Positions 15,695 through 24,924 of a stretch of DNA of 64,000 nt are shown here, piece by piece. The stretch is from positions 1,534,501-1,598,500 of the forward strand of contig JADKFU010000005.1 in NCBI GenBank assembly GCA_016717285.1. The letters run 5' to 3'. A program made the position numbers and the translations under genes. The DNA is from Chitinophagaceae bacterium (GTDB lineage: Bacteria > Bacteroidota > Bacteroidia > Chitinophagales > UBA10324). Numbering within the stretch: the first letter of the stretch is position 1; each line of letters opens with the position of its first letter. The notes under the pieces are model-generated. The model did no database searches and was not told the origin of the DNA. It saw only the letters and a list, made by a program, of their open reading frames with translations.

Positions 15695-16012
15695 ATGATA
15701 ATGGAAAAAGAAATATGGAGAGAAAGATGGCTCGACTGCATTAATGAATTGACTTCGCTGAATCTCCAAAAAAAGGCATGGCTCGACAAGGCAAATACTA
15801 ATCCTCATTGGTCATTCGTAGAATTTTGTTCTTGCTACTTTGACGACTTGAATATTGATGACAACTATAAATATTCTATTGACAACGGCTGGATAACAGG
15901 CCAAGAGTACGAAATAATAAAAGATTGGCATGAAGCGCTGAACAGGTACAATGCACCAAACAATGAGAATCATGACCACGAAGCGATATTAAAACTGACC
16001 AAACGAATTTGA
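15695..16012 (+). CDS. Small acidic protein of unknown function next to higBA
   Basis: 105 residues, or 103 from ATG 15701: KEIWRERWLDCINELTSLNL, NPHWSFVEFCSCYFDDLNID, GWITGQEYEIIKDWHEALNR. Rich in Trp and acidic residues, with no signal peptide or membrane segment. I do not recognise a named family. It resembles small immunity-type proteins in composition, but that is an impression. It starts 40 bp after higA on the same strand and may be a third gene of that operon. Its last 8 codons overlap an antisense signal-peptide relic. Confidence 0.6.
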   Translation: MIMEKEIWRERWLDCINELTSLNLQKKAWLDKANTNPHWSFVEFCSCYFDDLNIDDNYKYSIDNGWITGQEYEIIKDWHEALNRYNAPNNENHDHEAILKLTKRI

Positions 16013-16060
16013 AATTCCTGCAAACATGATCAGTACAAGTACTAAATTGATTTTTTTCAT
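15989..16060 (-). pseudogene. Orphan signal peptide, relic of a secreted protein
   Basis: The minus strand from ATG 16060 reads MKKINLVLVLIMFAGISNSF, then GQF and a stop. It has a textbook Sec signal: two lysines, a hydrophobic core, and a cleavage-like NSFGQ. Only 23 codons remain, and the rest of the gene is replaced by the 3' end of the plus-strand gene at 15695-16012. It is 110 bp downstream of the sulfatase stop on the same strand. It probably marks a recombination breakpoint. Confidence 0.5.
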
Positions 16061-16111
16061 GGTATTAAAGTTTTTAAAAATTATGCATGCGGCAGATAAT
16101 TATTTTTTCAA

Positions 16112-16149
16112 GGTTCCAATAGAACCAACGGCCATCAGATTGATGGCCG
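16112..16149. terminator. Double hairpin downstream of the sulfatase
   Basis: GGTTC-caata-GAACC (16112-16126) is followed by CGGCCATCA-gat-TGATGGCCG (16129-16149), a perfect 9-bp stem. It lies just past the sulfatase stop (minus strand), but no long U-run follows, so termination is plausible but not certain. Confidence 0.5.
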
Positions 16150-16172
16150 CTGGTACCAGGGCATTTTATTTT

Positions 16173-17783
16173 TTACTTTTCTCCTGCACCTTTGGTCATT
16201 GATTCCATCACGCGGTCGAGGTTAAAGCTACCGGGCTTTTGACGCGGTGGAAAATCTTTAAAACTTTGGAGCCATTGCCCCACGTATGCCCCGGCGGGGG
16301 CAAGCACGTACATGCGTTCAGCCATCCAGCGTGTCCAGTCCATTCCTTCATCCGAGGCGCGTTCTAAAGGATCCATCCGCAGATTTTCAATTAAGGGTGC
16401 CCGAAGTTCCTCGAAGGGATGAGACCACACATCAAATCCAGTGGCGTTCTGTCTCAGGAAGGTTACCTTCCAGTTGTTGTAACGTAGCGCTGCACAATTG
16501 CCATCATCAGTCCAGTAAATGAATTCATGACGCGTCCATTCGCCTTGTCCCTTTAAAGAAGGAAGTAGATTGTATCCGTCAAGATGTACCTTGAAAGTCT
16601 TGTCGCCATAGGTCTTTCCTTTCAGCAAATCTTCTTTAACTGCAGTATCACCTACTGCGGCTAACAAAGTTGGAATCATATCCTCATGTGCGCCAATATC
16701 GTTGATGATCGTGCCGGGCTTTATAACACCAGGCCAGCGAATCAGGCATGGCACACGATAGCCGCCTTCCCATTGGGTATTCTTCTCACCGCGGAATATA
16801 GTGGTGCCACCATCCGGCCATGTGAAAGTTTCTGCTCCATTATCAGTAGCATACATCACAATGGTGTTTTGGTCAATGCCAAGTTCTTTGAGTTTATTGA
16901 GCAACTGACCGACCATGGCATCATGCTCCACCATACCATCAGCGTAAATTCCGAGGCCGGTCTTTCCTTCTGATTCCGGCTTAAGATGCGTGAAGATGTG
17001 CATGCGGGTTGAATTGAACCAGCACATGAATGGCTTGCCTGCCTTCGCATTTTTGTCCATGAAACCCATCGCTGCATTGAGGAATTCCCCGTCCACAGTT
17101 TCCATGCGCTTCTTCGTCAGGGGTCCTGTGTCTTCAATCTTTTGTTTGCCGACTTTGCCGAAACGTGGGTCAACTGTAGCATCATCTACATCAGTTGCAA
17201 AGCAGTGTAACACTCCCCTTGGGCCGAACATCGATCTAAACTTGGGATCCTTCGGATAGTCAACATTCTCCGGTTCTTCTTCTGCATTCAGATGGTAGAG
17301 GTTGCCGAAGAACTCATCGAAGCCATGCACTGTTGGCAAAAATTCATTGCGGTCACCAAGATGATTCTTTCCGAATTGCCCGGTAGCATATCCGTAGGGC
17401 TTCACCAAGTCGGCGAGAGTTGGGTCCTCCGGCATCAGACCTTCTGGAGCACCCGGAAGACCAACCTTGGTGAGACCAGTGCGGATGGGCGACTGACCTG
17501 TGATGAAGGCGGCACGTCCGGCAGTACAACTCTGTTGACCGTACCAATCAGTAAAGAGTGCGCCTTCCTGACCGATGCGGTCAATGTTCGGAGTCTTGTA
17601 ACCCATCATGCCCAGGTTGTAAGCGCTGATGTTGAACTGACCAATGTCATCACCCCAGATGATCAGGATGTTAGGTTTTGAAGATTGTGGTGGTTGCTTT
17701 GTTTGTGGTTTGTTTTTTTGCGCGAAGACAGGTATACACCATATCGCGATCGAGAAAAGCAGAATCAGCTTCAAGTTTTTCAT
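16173..17783 (-). CDS. Secreted arylsulfatase-family sulfatase (type I)
   Basis: 536 residues with a signal peptide (LKLILLFSIAIWCIPVFAQ). The formylglycine motif is CTAGR in QQSCTAGRAAFITGQ. Metal ligands are visible as GDD in IIWGDDIG and as YATDNGAE. GKNHLGD corresponds to the usual GKWHLG box. The family hydrolyses sulfate esters after conversion of the motif cysteine to formylglycine by a maturase that is not in the window. No polysaccharide-utilisation (SusCD) genes are adjacent, so the substrate is open. There is no T9SS domain, so a periplasmic location is likely. Confidence 0.93.
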   Translation of the reverse strand: MKNLKLILLFSIAIWCIPVFAQKNKPQTKQPPQSSKPNILIIWGDDIGQFNISAYNLGMMGYKTPNIDRIGQEGALFTDWYGQQSCTAGRAAFITGQSPIRTGLTKVGLPGAPEGLMPEDPTLADLVKPYGYATGQFGKNHLGDRNEFLPTVHGFDEFFGNLYHLNAEEEPENVDYPKDPKFRSMFGPRGVLHCFATDVDDATVDPRFGKVGKQKIEDTGPLTKKRMETVDGEFLNAAMGFMDKNAKAGKPFMCWFNSTRMHIFTHLKPESEGKTGLGIYADGMVEHDAMVGQLLNKLKELGIDQNTIVMYATDNGAETFTWPDGGTTIFRGEKNTQWEGGYRVPCLIRWPGVIKPGTIINDIGAHEDMIPTLLAAVGDTAVKEDLLKGKTYGDKTFKVHLDGYNLLPSLKGQGEWTRHEFIYWTDDGNCAALRYNNWKVTFLRQNATGFDVWSHPFEELRAPLIENLRMDPLERASDEGMDWTRWMAERMYVLAPAGAYVGQWLQSFKDFPPRQKPGSFNLDRVMESMTKGAGEK

Positions 17784-17869
17784 AGTTCTTAAGTTGAGGG
17801 TTAGGAAATTAATTGGGGTAGTGAGACTAAATGTCTACTTATAATATAAGAAAAAAAAATTCCCGCGCT

Positions 17870-18009
17870 CTGAGGAGTATTCTTATTCTTCGGCCTCTTA
17901 TTACATGCTGCATAAAAGTTCCTTTGGTTTTTTAGCACATTACATAGATTATATTAGATAGATCAGCCTCGTATGGATGCAGTGGTTGGCGAGGACGCCA
18001 ACAAAGGAC
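17870..18009. repeat. MITE-like repeat, truncated copy (family III)
   Basis: About 140 bp closely matching 22.49-22.63 kb: CTGAGGAGTATTCTTATTC, CGGCCTCTTATTACATGCTG, AAAGTTCCTTTGG, and the right terminal repeat GGTTGGCGAGGACGCCAAC. The left terminal repeat is missing here, so this copy is incomplete. No coding sequence. Confidence 0.85.
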
Positions 18010-18122
18010 AGAGTATTTTGATTTAAGAAATGCTACCTTTTCCTTTCCAGGCCGTATCCGCCTATTCCAATATCTTAACGAGAGCACTTGCCTGCATTTT
18101 CGCAGAGACAGAACCAAACGCT

Positions 18123-19889
18123 TTAGAATTGAGAGAGAAAAGAAATAAGGTTTTCATCTTTTCCCAATCCAAGTTTCTGTCTCAACCGGTGACGTGCCAC
18201 ATCAATACTGTTGACGGTTTGATAAGTGATAGAGGCGATATCTTTTGTCGACATGTTCAGCTTGAGAAAAGCACAGGTACGAAGCTCATTTGGAGTCAGA
18301 TCCGGAAATCTCGCGCTAAGGTTTTTGTAGAAGTTGATGTAAACACGCTGAAACCGAATCTCAAATTCTTTCCAGGAATCTGTATTGGAGTCTATATCCA
18401 TTTCTGAAATAATTTCTTTGAGCATCTTCGAATATGCCGGATTATCCATCAGGCTTGCATTCTTAAGCTTCTCCGATATTTTCAAAATAAACTCCTTGTT
18501 TTTTACCTGGTACATCACGTGCGTAGTAAGCTCTTTATTGCGGAATTCAAGTTCATTTTCCAGGTTGAGTTTTTTCAACGCGGCTTCCTTTAAACGATTT
18601 CTTCCAAGCTTCACCAGCAGGAACAAGATCAAAATGGCAATGGAAAGACCACCGATTACTATTGCCAGCATAAGGTAGATGCTGTTTCTTTGAGCATCTG
18701 CTTTCATTTGAGCCAGCTCGGCTGCTTTTGTCCGCTGGTCAAATTCAAATTTCGCAGCCTGGTAAGAAAGCGCGTGGAGGTTGTCCGCATTCAACTGCTG
18801 TTCATAATATACACTGTGCAATTTTGAATAATAGAGTGCAGAATCCGCCACTGATCGTTGTTCCCAGAGTGATGAAAGATCCTGACATGCCGTGGCCATT
18901 AATGAAAGCTGGCTGCTTTCTTTTGCAAGTGTGAATCCTTTGTGAAGATAGAGCAGTGCCTTTTCCGGTTGATGTAATTTCAGATAAATGCTCCCCGTTT
19001 GTATCCACACTTCTGCGCGTATAACAGATCGTGGTCCTGCATATTCATTTCCGATTTTGTCATATTCGTCAAGGCTTAGCTGCAGGTACCTGAGCGCTGC
19101 CGTGTCATTATTTTTCTTACTAAGAACTTCTCCAATATTCATGTAGGAATTGGAGAGGTTAGCATGGTCGTGAAGAGCCTGGAATATTTCCAGAGCTTTA
19201 AGATGATTCATTTCCGAAGAATCAAGTTTATTCAGATTGGAGTATACAGTCGCAATATTTTCCAATGCTATTCCAATATTAACGGAATCGTGGTTTTCGT
19301 GGAACCGGGAAAGAGAGAGATTAAAATAGTGCAGCGCATCGTCATAACTTTTTGCCTGGAAGTAAATAGTACCCATGTTCAACTGAAATTGCGGGAGCAT
19401 TGCCTTCATGTTGTATTTTTCAGCTCCCTCTATTCCTTTATGATAATAGGTCAATGCATCTGCGAGCTGATCTTTCACGAGGTAAATGTTTCCCAGCACC
19501 ATATAAACATGAATAAGCTCCGGCCATTCATTTGCCTCACTGAAATACTGCGCTGCCTGCTCGTACACTTCCCTGGCCTTGTCTAAACTGTCGCGCATTA
19601 CAGCCACATGTCCCATACAATCATAAATCCGTCCCATGATTTCCGGTGGTGTTTTCGAATCGCTGAGCCGGAGCGCTTCATAAGAAAAATAATTTGCAGA
19701 ATCAGGATTCACGTGCTCATAGAGGTTCGCAAGGCGGATATAAATTTCAATGCGTTGTTGAAGATGATCCGCTGTTACTGCTTCTTTTTTCAGACTATCG
19801 ATTGCTGATTGCACACCGGCACTTGAATGATCCGCACCTATTGAAATTAAAATGAGAAGAAGGGCGGTGAAATAGATTCTTTTCAACAT
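18123..19889 (-). CDS. TPR-domain membrane regulator with LuxR-type HTH
   Basis: 588 residues: a signal sequence (YFTALLLILISIGADHSSAG), about seven TPR units (for example ADALTYYHKGIEGAEKYNMK, DALHYFNLSLSRF), a transmembrane helix at about 402-426 (IYLMLAIVIGGLSIAILILF), a coiled-coil linker, and a C-terminal LuxR/GerE-like HTH (LTPNELRTCAFLKLNMSTKD, then NSIDVARHRLRQKLGL). This is a Bacteroidota one-component design with a periplasmic TPR sensor and a cytoplasmic DNA-binding domain. The signal and target genes are unknown. It lies between a sulfatase and a T9SS propeller gene on the same strand. Confidence 0.88.
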   Translation of the reverse strand: MLKRIYFTALLLILISIGADHSSAGVQSAIDSLKKEAVTADHLQQRIEIYIRLANLYEHVNPDSANYFSYEALRLSDSKTPPEIMGRIYDCMGHVAVMRDSLDKAREVYEQAAQYFSEANEWPELIHVYMVLGNIYLVKDQLADALTYYHKGIEGAEKYNMKAMLPQFQLNMGTIYFQAKSYDDALHYFNLSLSRFHENHDSVNIGIALENIATVYSNLNKLDSSEMNHLKALEIFQALHDHANLSNSYMNIGEVLSKKNNDTAALRYLQLSLDEYDKIGNEYAGPRSVIRAEVWIQTGSIYLKLHQPEKALLYLHKGFTLAKESSQLSLMATACQDLSSLWEQRSVADSALYYSKLHSVYYEQQLNADNLHALSYQAAKFEFDQRTKAAELAQMKADAQRNSIYLMLAIVIGGLSIAILILFLLVKLGRNRLKEAALKKLNLENELEFRNKELTTHVMYQVKNKEFILKISEKLKNASLMDNPAYSKMLKEIISEMDIDSNTDSWKEFEIRFQRVYINFYKNLSARFPDLTPNELRTCAFLKLNMSTKDIASITYQTVNSIDVARHRLRQKLGLGKDENLISFLSQF

Positions 19890-19956
19890 CTCGTACTACA
19901 CCATTGTTGGCAGGACAAGATAATTCTTTTCGCAATTGATTTTAAAGCTGAAAGCA

Positions 19957-19987
19957 GGAAAGCCGGCCAACTGGTGGCCGGCTTTCC
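19957..19987 (-). terminator. Perfect 13-bp hairpin after the delta-60 propeller gene
   Basis: GGAAAGCCGGCCA (19957-19969) pairs with TGGCCGGCTTTCC (19975-19987) across ACTGG. It lies 75 bp beyond the stop of the minus-strand gene at 20063; the minus-strand 3' flank is only moderately T-rich. Confidence 0.6.
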
Positions 19988-20062
19988 CGGTGAGATAAGC
20001 TTGAACTGACTCCAACTATGGCAGTATTAGAATCCTGTCAAAGTTTAATCAACAGCGCATTA

Positions 20063-21937
20063 TTATTGAAGAACAAACCTGCTGCTATACATTTTATTAT
20101 TTACAGAAAGCTTTACAAAGTAAGTTCCTGAAGCAAGCTCGCCCGAAAGCTGAAATGTTTCTGTAAGATCTCCATCCACCATATTCGCAGTTCTGGAATC
20201 CACTACCTGTCCGAAAATGTTGACGATTTGAATGGTACCTGTTGCTGTTGCGTTTTCGCCTGTATTAAAAGAGAGCTGAAAATTTCCGCTGGAAGGATTG
20301 GGATATACTTGCATAGCTCCGTTCAGTTCCATCGTTGCATCCTCCAAGCGCTGTGCAGAAGTTTTAAACTTGGTGTTGGTAGTATAGTAAGAAGTACCAT
20401 TGTCACATTTTGCTTTCACGTTCCATACATACTTTAGGCTGGGAGTCAATCCATTGAGGGTTACACTTGTAGCGTTCACGTACAACTTTGTCCAGTTCTG
20501 ATCATTGGTGTTGCGATATCTTACCTGGAATGACGCTGCATTTGCAGGATTACTCCAGGAAAGCGTGGCGCTGGTGGAAGTAATAGCAGACGTAACAGGA
20601 TTAACCGGAGCAGCACACGTTGCAACAACCGGATCGCTGAAATAACGAACCAGTGCGAAATCATTCTTAACAGTAGCGGCACGACCACCAACTACCAGCT
20701 TGCCATTTGATTGCATACCAATTACAGCAGCTTCTGAAAAGAAAGAAGAGATTTCAGAAACGGTGGCGCCATTGGTTCCGAAGGAAGAGTCAACCGTTCC
20801 GTTTTCATTGAAACGGCAGATGGCGTAATCGTTCACACCAAGACCGCTTCCGCCTGAAGTTCCGGCAAGTACAATTTTGCCACTGGGCTCCACTATAAAA
20901 TCCAGCGCTGCGTCTGAAGTTTTTACATTTTTCGAGGCAACACCTCCAACTCCAAAGCTGTTATCAAGCGCTCCATTGGCCGTGATGGCCATCAACAGAA
21001 AATCTGATTTGGCAGGGCCACCAATGCCTATTTTTCCTCCAATCATGATCTTTCCATTTGGATGTAACTTGATCGCCCAGGCTACATCATATCCTGTGGT
21101 AAGATTAAAAATGGCGATACCATTGGTGCCAAAAGTCGGATCAGGTATTCCGGAGCTATTAAGTTTTTCCACAATCACCCGCGGCTCTAAAACATCTGCG
21201 TACCCTGTAGTGATGATGCTTCCATCACTCAACAACAGCACATCGTACGCATAATCATTGGCAAATCCTGAATTGGTGATATTTGCGAAACCGTTCGTGC
21301 CAAAAGAAATATCTAAAGCACCATTTTCATTTAAACGTGCAACGGTGGTATGATCATCTGTTGATCCCGGAACCGCCCATGAACCTGCAAGAATAATTTT
21401 ACCATCCGGTTGAATCGCGATCGCATTCACAATATTTTCTCCTCCACCTGCCGGGTTTGAAACAACGGTGAAGCCATTGGTACCGAATGTAGGATCCAGG
21501 AACCCGTTTTCAGTTAACCGGGCCGCAAAGAAATCAACATCCGAGCCACCGTCGTAAATACCGCCGGCAATAATTATTTTCCCATTGGATAACACTTTCA
21601 TTGCCTGTACATAATCCTGTACGCCTCCACAGTCAAAAATGGAAACGCCGCCTACACCAAAAGTTACATCGACAGTTCCCTCGGGCAGGATACGGTAGAT
21701 GGCTGCATCTGACAAGCCAAATGCAGTTTCAGTGCTTCCTGCCAACAGCACATTGTCGTTGGATAGCACTTCCATGCCATTGGCTACATCAGTGCCAATA
21801 GTGTTGGGTTCAAGAATAAGAACTCCATTCGTTGCAAATGAAGGGTCAATGGTGCCTGGAATCTGTGCGTAGGTGAATCCTGTAGCACAAAGGATGAAGA
21901 TAAAGAAGGGTAGTTGGGTAATTCGTAATTGTTTCAT
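20063..21937 (-). CDS. Secreted delta-60-repeat propeller protein with Fn3 and T9SS domains
   Basis: 624 residues. A signal peptide (LPFFIFILCATGFTYAQ) is followed by about seven delta-60 repeats (for example QPDGKIILAGSW, ARLNENGALDISFGTNGF), a fibronectin type III domain (about 440-530, ending VTLNGLTPSLKYVWNVKAKC), and a T9SS sorting domain opening MQVYPNPSSGNFQLSF and ending SSRFVLQ. It is likely surface displayed. The repeats probably form a beta-propeller that binds polymer or protein. The start is fixed by the signal peptide. A small coiled-coil gene lies 61 bp upstream. Confidence 0.88.
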   Translation of the reverse strand: MKQLRITQLPFFIFILCATGFTYAQIPGTIDPSFATNGVLILEPNTIGTDVANGMEVLSNDNVLLAGSTETAFGLSDAAIYRILPEGTVDVTFGVGGVSIFDCGGVQDYVQAMKVLSNGKIIIAGGIYDGGSDVDFFAARLTENGFLDPTFGTNGFTVVSNPAGGGENIVNAIAIQPDGKIILAGSWAVPGSTDDHTTVARLNENGALDISFGTNGFANITNSGFANDYAYDVLLLSDGSIITTGYADVLEPRVIVEKLNSSGIPDPTFGTNGIAIFNLTTGYDVAWAIKLHPNGKIMIGGKIGIGGPAKSDFLLMAITANGALDNSFGVGGVASKNVKTSDAALDFIVEPSGKIVLAGTSGGSGLGVNDYAICRFNENGTVDSSFGTNGATVSEISSFFSEAAVIGMQSNGKLVVGGRAATVKNDFALVRYFSDPVVATCAAPVNPVTSAITSTSATLSWSNPANAASFQVRYRNTNDQNWTKLYVNATSVTLNGLTPSLKYVWNVKAKCDNGTSYYTTNTKFKTSAQRLEDATMELNGAMQVYPNPSSGNFQLSFNTGENATATGTIQIVNIFGQVVDSRTANMVDGDLTETFQLSGELASGTYFVKLSVNNKMYSSRFVLQ

Positions 21938-21998
21938 GTGTAAAATTTGGTTTTGAAGTTTATGAATGGATGAAAATTGATGCTCGTTGTTTGTTTTA

Positions 21999-22189
21999 TT
22001 ATTCGTTGGTTTTGGCGTTGTTATCTTTTTTGCCCTGTTCTGTTAGTTGATCTGATTCCGGTTGCGTTGGATTTTCGAGTGAACGCAGTAAATGCTGAAG
22101 TCCTGCTATCTCTTCTTTTTCTTCTGAATTATTTCATCGAGTTTTTCCTTCGCCTTTTCACTCTCGGTTTTAATTTGTCCGTTGCTCAT
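21999..22189 (-). pseudogene. Small coiled-coil protein, frameshifted in an A-run
   Basis: From ATG 22189 the minus strand reads MSNGQIKTESEKAKEKLDEI, then IQKKKKR and a stop. One base earlier the protein continues EEIAGLQHLLRSLENPTQPE, then SDQLTEQGKKDNNAKTNE and a stop at 21999. Restoring one A in the AAAAA run gives a charged helical protein of about 63 residues. It has no known family. It precedes the delta-60 propeller gene on the same strand. Either an assembly error or real decay; programmed slippage is possible but the site is not the canonical A-AAA-AAG in frame. Confidence 0.45.
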
Positions 22190-22459
22190 TGCAGTAGTTA
22201 TAAATAATGGTGCAAAGAAGCGGGAGTTGTCACACGCTGTCAAATTTTTGGCCTTACACTATCTTAAAGGAGGCTTACAATACCTTACAATCCAAAAAGC
22301 TGATTGATAATCAGGCTGTTAGAATTTCATGATAGCTGAAGAATATAAGCGGGATTCATCCTGAATGCTGCCAATTATTTTGAAGGCAGACAATATGGTA
22401 CCGCAATTTTGGTAAGTTTAAAAAGGTATTCTGTATTCCTGGTGCTTTTATTTGAAGAT

Positions 22460-22631
22460 TTTGTCCCTGGCTGGCGTCCTCGCCAACCCTGAGGAGTATT
22501 CTTATTCTTCGGCCTCTTATTACATGCTGAATAAAAGTTCCTTTGGTTTTTTAACACATTACATGGATTATATTTGATAGATCAGCCTGGTATGGATGCA
22601 GTGGTTGGCGAGGACGCCAACCAAGGACAAA
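22460..22631. mobile_element. MITE-like element with 29-bp terminal inverted repeats (family III)
   Basis: A 172-bp non-coding element. The left end is TTTGTCCCTGGCTGGCGTCC..., the right end ...GGACGCCAACCAAGGACAAA; the 29-bp ends match with two differences, and each end contains the smaller palindrome TTGGCGnnnnCGCCAA. A truncated second copy is at 17870-18009 and a lone end at 26463-26491. It has inserted directly before the kelch protein gene. Confidence 0.8.
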
Positions 22632-24290
22632 ATTCAGAAAAGAGTAAATTTGAGTACTCAATTATTCCATGAAGGAAGTAACTACATTTATCATCTTTTA
22701 CTTTTATTCGAATTCGGATATACCCAATCCGGCCAATGGACCTGGATGAAGGGTGATACTTCATTTTATGAATGGCTTCATATGGACACAGTAGGTGTTG
22801 AAGACTCTTCTTTTCATCCATCAGCCCTTTATATGGCGAGTACTTGGACTGATGAAGAAGGACGATTGTGGTTATTCGGAGGTCTTAATTACAATCCGTT
22901 GACTTTACATAAAGAATATTTTGATTTTATTTGGAAGTACAATCCTTCAACGAATAATTGGTCTTGTATGAAAGCATCACCATATATAAACTCATTCGGT
23001 GAATATGGCGATATTGGTATACCTAATGTGGATAATTATCCAAGTAGCAGGATTGCTTCCGGATTCTGGAAAGATACTTCGGACATGATATGGGTGTTTG
23101 GCGGTGTAAATGCCTACGGCTCCTGGAATGACATGTGGAAATACGACATGGGCTCAAATACGTGGACATGGATAAAAGGTCCGGACACCTGGAATGTTGC
23201 CGGTCACTATGGAAATAAAGGAGTTGGTTCTCCCACTAACAATCCTCCTCCAAGAAGTGAAAGCGCATGCTGGGTGGATATCAATAACGATCTATGGTTA
23301 TTTGGTGGCTATTGGATCAATCCTTCCATTGGATGGGAGTATTACACCGACCTTTGGAAGTACAACATTGCAACCAACATGTGGACCTGGATGGGTGGGA
23401 GCCAGGAAGTTGATCAACCAGGAAACTACGGCATCAAAGGAATTCCTGATACCGCCAATATTCCAAGATCAAGAACATGCAATTGCAGTTGGACGGATAC
23501 TGCAGGTAACTTCTATTTGTTTGGAGGAACAACTTTATTTCCTTTTCAATTGCAATTCAATGATGTTTGGAGATATAATCCAAATACAAAAGAATGGACT
23601 TGGTTAAATGGATTAGACACATTTAATATCCATGGTTCAATTGATGAGTATTGCCATTATCAAAATGGAAATTTTCCTATTTCAAGAACGCGAGCATCAT
23701 GTGTTAAATTAAATGATGATGAAATTTTTATGTTTGGCGGCTTCGTTGAATGGAGCCTTGCTTCAATAACGCGCGACGCATGGAAGTATCGAATATCAAC
23801 AAATGAGTGGAAAGTAATCTGGGGTGACAGTCTTATTTTTCCAGGAAATTTTGGAACACAAGGAATTTATTCACCAACTAATGATCCACGGAGCAGACTT
23901 GGAGCTTCATGTTGGAAAGAAGACCAAGATAATATTTGGATTTATGGTGGTGGCTATTATCCTGATTCTCATTCATTAGCCGATTTATGGAAATATGTGA
24001 TCGACACCTCTTGCAGTATTGTTTCTATGGTGGAAACAATTAATGACGAAATCTCTTCCATCTCCATTTATCCCAATCCAGCTAATGATTATTTCAACAT
24101 AAAATTTAATTCCAGCTCACCTGTTTCTGCCAGACTTATTATCACGCTCCCCTCTGGAGTTAAAATCCTCGAAAGAGCATTAAGAACCAGCAACATCACC
24201 ATTGACATCGCTGGTTTAGCTGCTGGGATTTATTTTATTGACATAACTTCTAAAGAGAAGAGAAGTGTTTTTAAACTAATAAAACAGTAA
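22596..24290 (+). CDS. Secreted kelch-repeat protein with T9SS sorting domain (N-terminus disturbed)
   Basis: 564-codon frame. Kelch-type blades of about 55 residues recur (WVFGGVNAYGSWNDMWKYD, LWLFGGYW...DLWKYNI, NTWTWIKG), and a sorting domain begins ISIYPNPANDYFNIKF and ends SVFKLIKQ. The first codons fall in the MITE end, so they are not native. A proper signal peptide (MKEVTTFIIFYF...) starts at ATG 22669 but in another frame; restoring one T in the TTTT run near 22703 gives MKEVTTFIIFYFLFEFGYTQ joined to the kelch domain. The gene is either frameshifted or mis-sequenced. Kelch propellers of this kind are typically exported surface proteins. Confidence 0.8.
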   Translation: MQWLARTPTKDKIQKRVNLSTQLFHEGSNYIYHLLLLFEFGYTQSGQWTWMKGDTSFYEWLHMDTVGVEDSSFHPSALYMASTWTDEEGRLWLFGGLNYNPLTLHKEYFDFIWKYNPSTNNWSCMKASPYINSFGEYGDIGIPNVDNYPSSRIASGFWKDTSDMIWVFGGVNAYGSWNDMWKYDMGSNTWTWIKGPDTWNVAGHYGNKGVGSPTNNPPPRSESACWVDINNDLWLFGGYWINPSIGWEYYTDLWKYNIATNMWTWMGGSQEVDQPGNYGIKGIPDTANIPRSRTCNCSWTDTAGNFYLFGGTTLFPFQLQFNDVWRYNPNTKEWTWLNGLDTFNIHGSIDEYCHYQNGNFPISRTRASCVKLNDDEIFMFGGFVEWSLASITRDAWKYRISTNEWKVIWGDSLIFPGNFGTQGIYSPTNDPRSRLGASCWKEDQDNIWIYGGGYYPDSHSLADLWKYVIDTSCSIVSMVETINDEISSISIYPNPANDYFNIKFNSSSPVSARLIITLPSGVKILERALRTSNITIDIAGLAAGIYFIDITSKEKRSVFKLIKQ

Positions 24291-24346
24291 TGCTCTACAT
24301 TTTATTTGATTATTACAATTTTTTCTGAGGCCTCATTTTTTTGTCT

Positions 24347-24831
24347 CATACTCGCGCTCGTTTGCAGACAAGCAATTGAGGGAGGCGAACGAGTGCGCGT
24401 CCACTTCTCCATTAAAATCTTATCTTCATTTTCTCAATATATAGTATCACGTCCGAACAATACAAATTTCTGAATCCGGAAGGAATCTATTTTACTACTT
24501 CTACAATCGTAAATTGGATTGATTTATTTACTAGAAAGGATTATGTTGAACTCGTTCCCAATTCAATTCGCCATTGCCAGCAAAGAAAAGGTCTGATTAT
24601 TCATGGATAGAATTTGATGCCAAGTCATCTGCATTTAATTGTAAGCAGAAAGGGTAGTTATAATCGGCAATTGATTATGCTGGCGGAAAAGAATATCTTG
24701 ATGTGGAGCTGATTCAATGAAAAGCCGGCTCCTATCATTACTTTACTCTTTAAGGATTGCACTGCATGATATATTCAGAAGCGCACTCGTTCGCCTCCCT
24801 CAGGGCTTGCCTGCAAACGAGCGCGAGTATG
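24347..24831 (+). mobile_element. 485-bp RAYT-derived element, copy 1
   Basis: The ends are about 51-bp imperfect terminal inverted repeats (CATACTCGCGCTCGTTTGCAG... and ...CTGCAAACGAGCGCGAGTATG), each itself hairpin-forming. The interior encodes a decayed RAYT: YKFLNPEGIYFTTSTIVNWI, DLFTRKDYVELVPNSIRHCQ, then NLMPSHLHLIVSRKGSY (HLHL is the HUH motif). The start codon is lost, a stop replaces Trp before NLMPSH, and the catalytic-tyrosine region is deleted. Copy 2 at 25973 has the same length and differs at about five positions. Confidence 0.88.
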
Positions 24832-24924
24832 GTAAATTATATTTTGTTTACTGAATTAATCAAGTAGATTTGTTATTATTAAAACGAAAGTTGAAATTTT
24901 TTAGAAACTCTTTAAATTCATTTT

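Noticed and set aside
22100..22130. Programmed -1 frameshift in the small coiled-coil gene
   Set aside because: The slip site in frame is G-AAA-AAG, not the canonical A-AAA-AAG, and no downstream stem is evident; a one-base indel is simpler.
21977..22207. Hydrophobic 76-codon plus-strand frame
   Set aside because: It is the antisense of a lysine/glutamate-rich small protein on the minus strand, which explains its Phe/Leu-rich composition.
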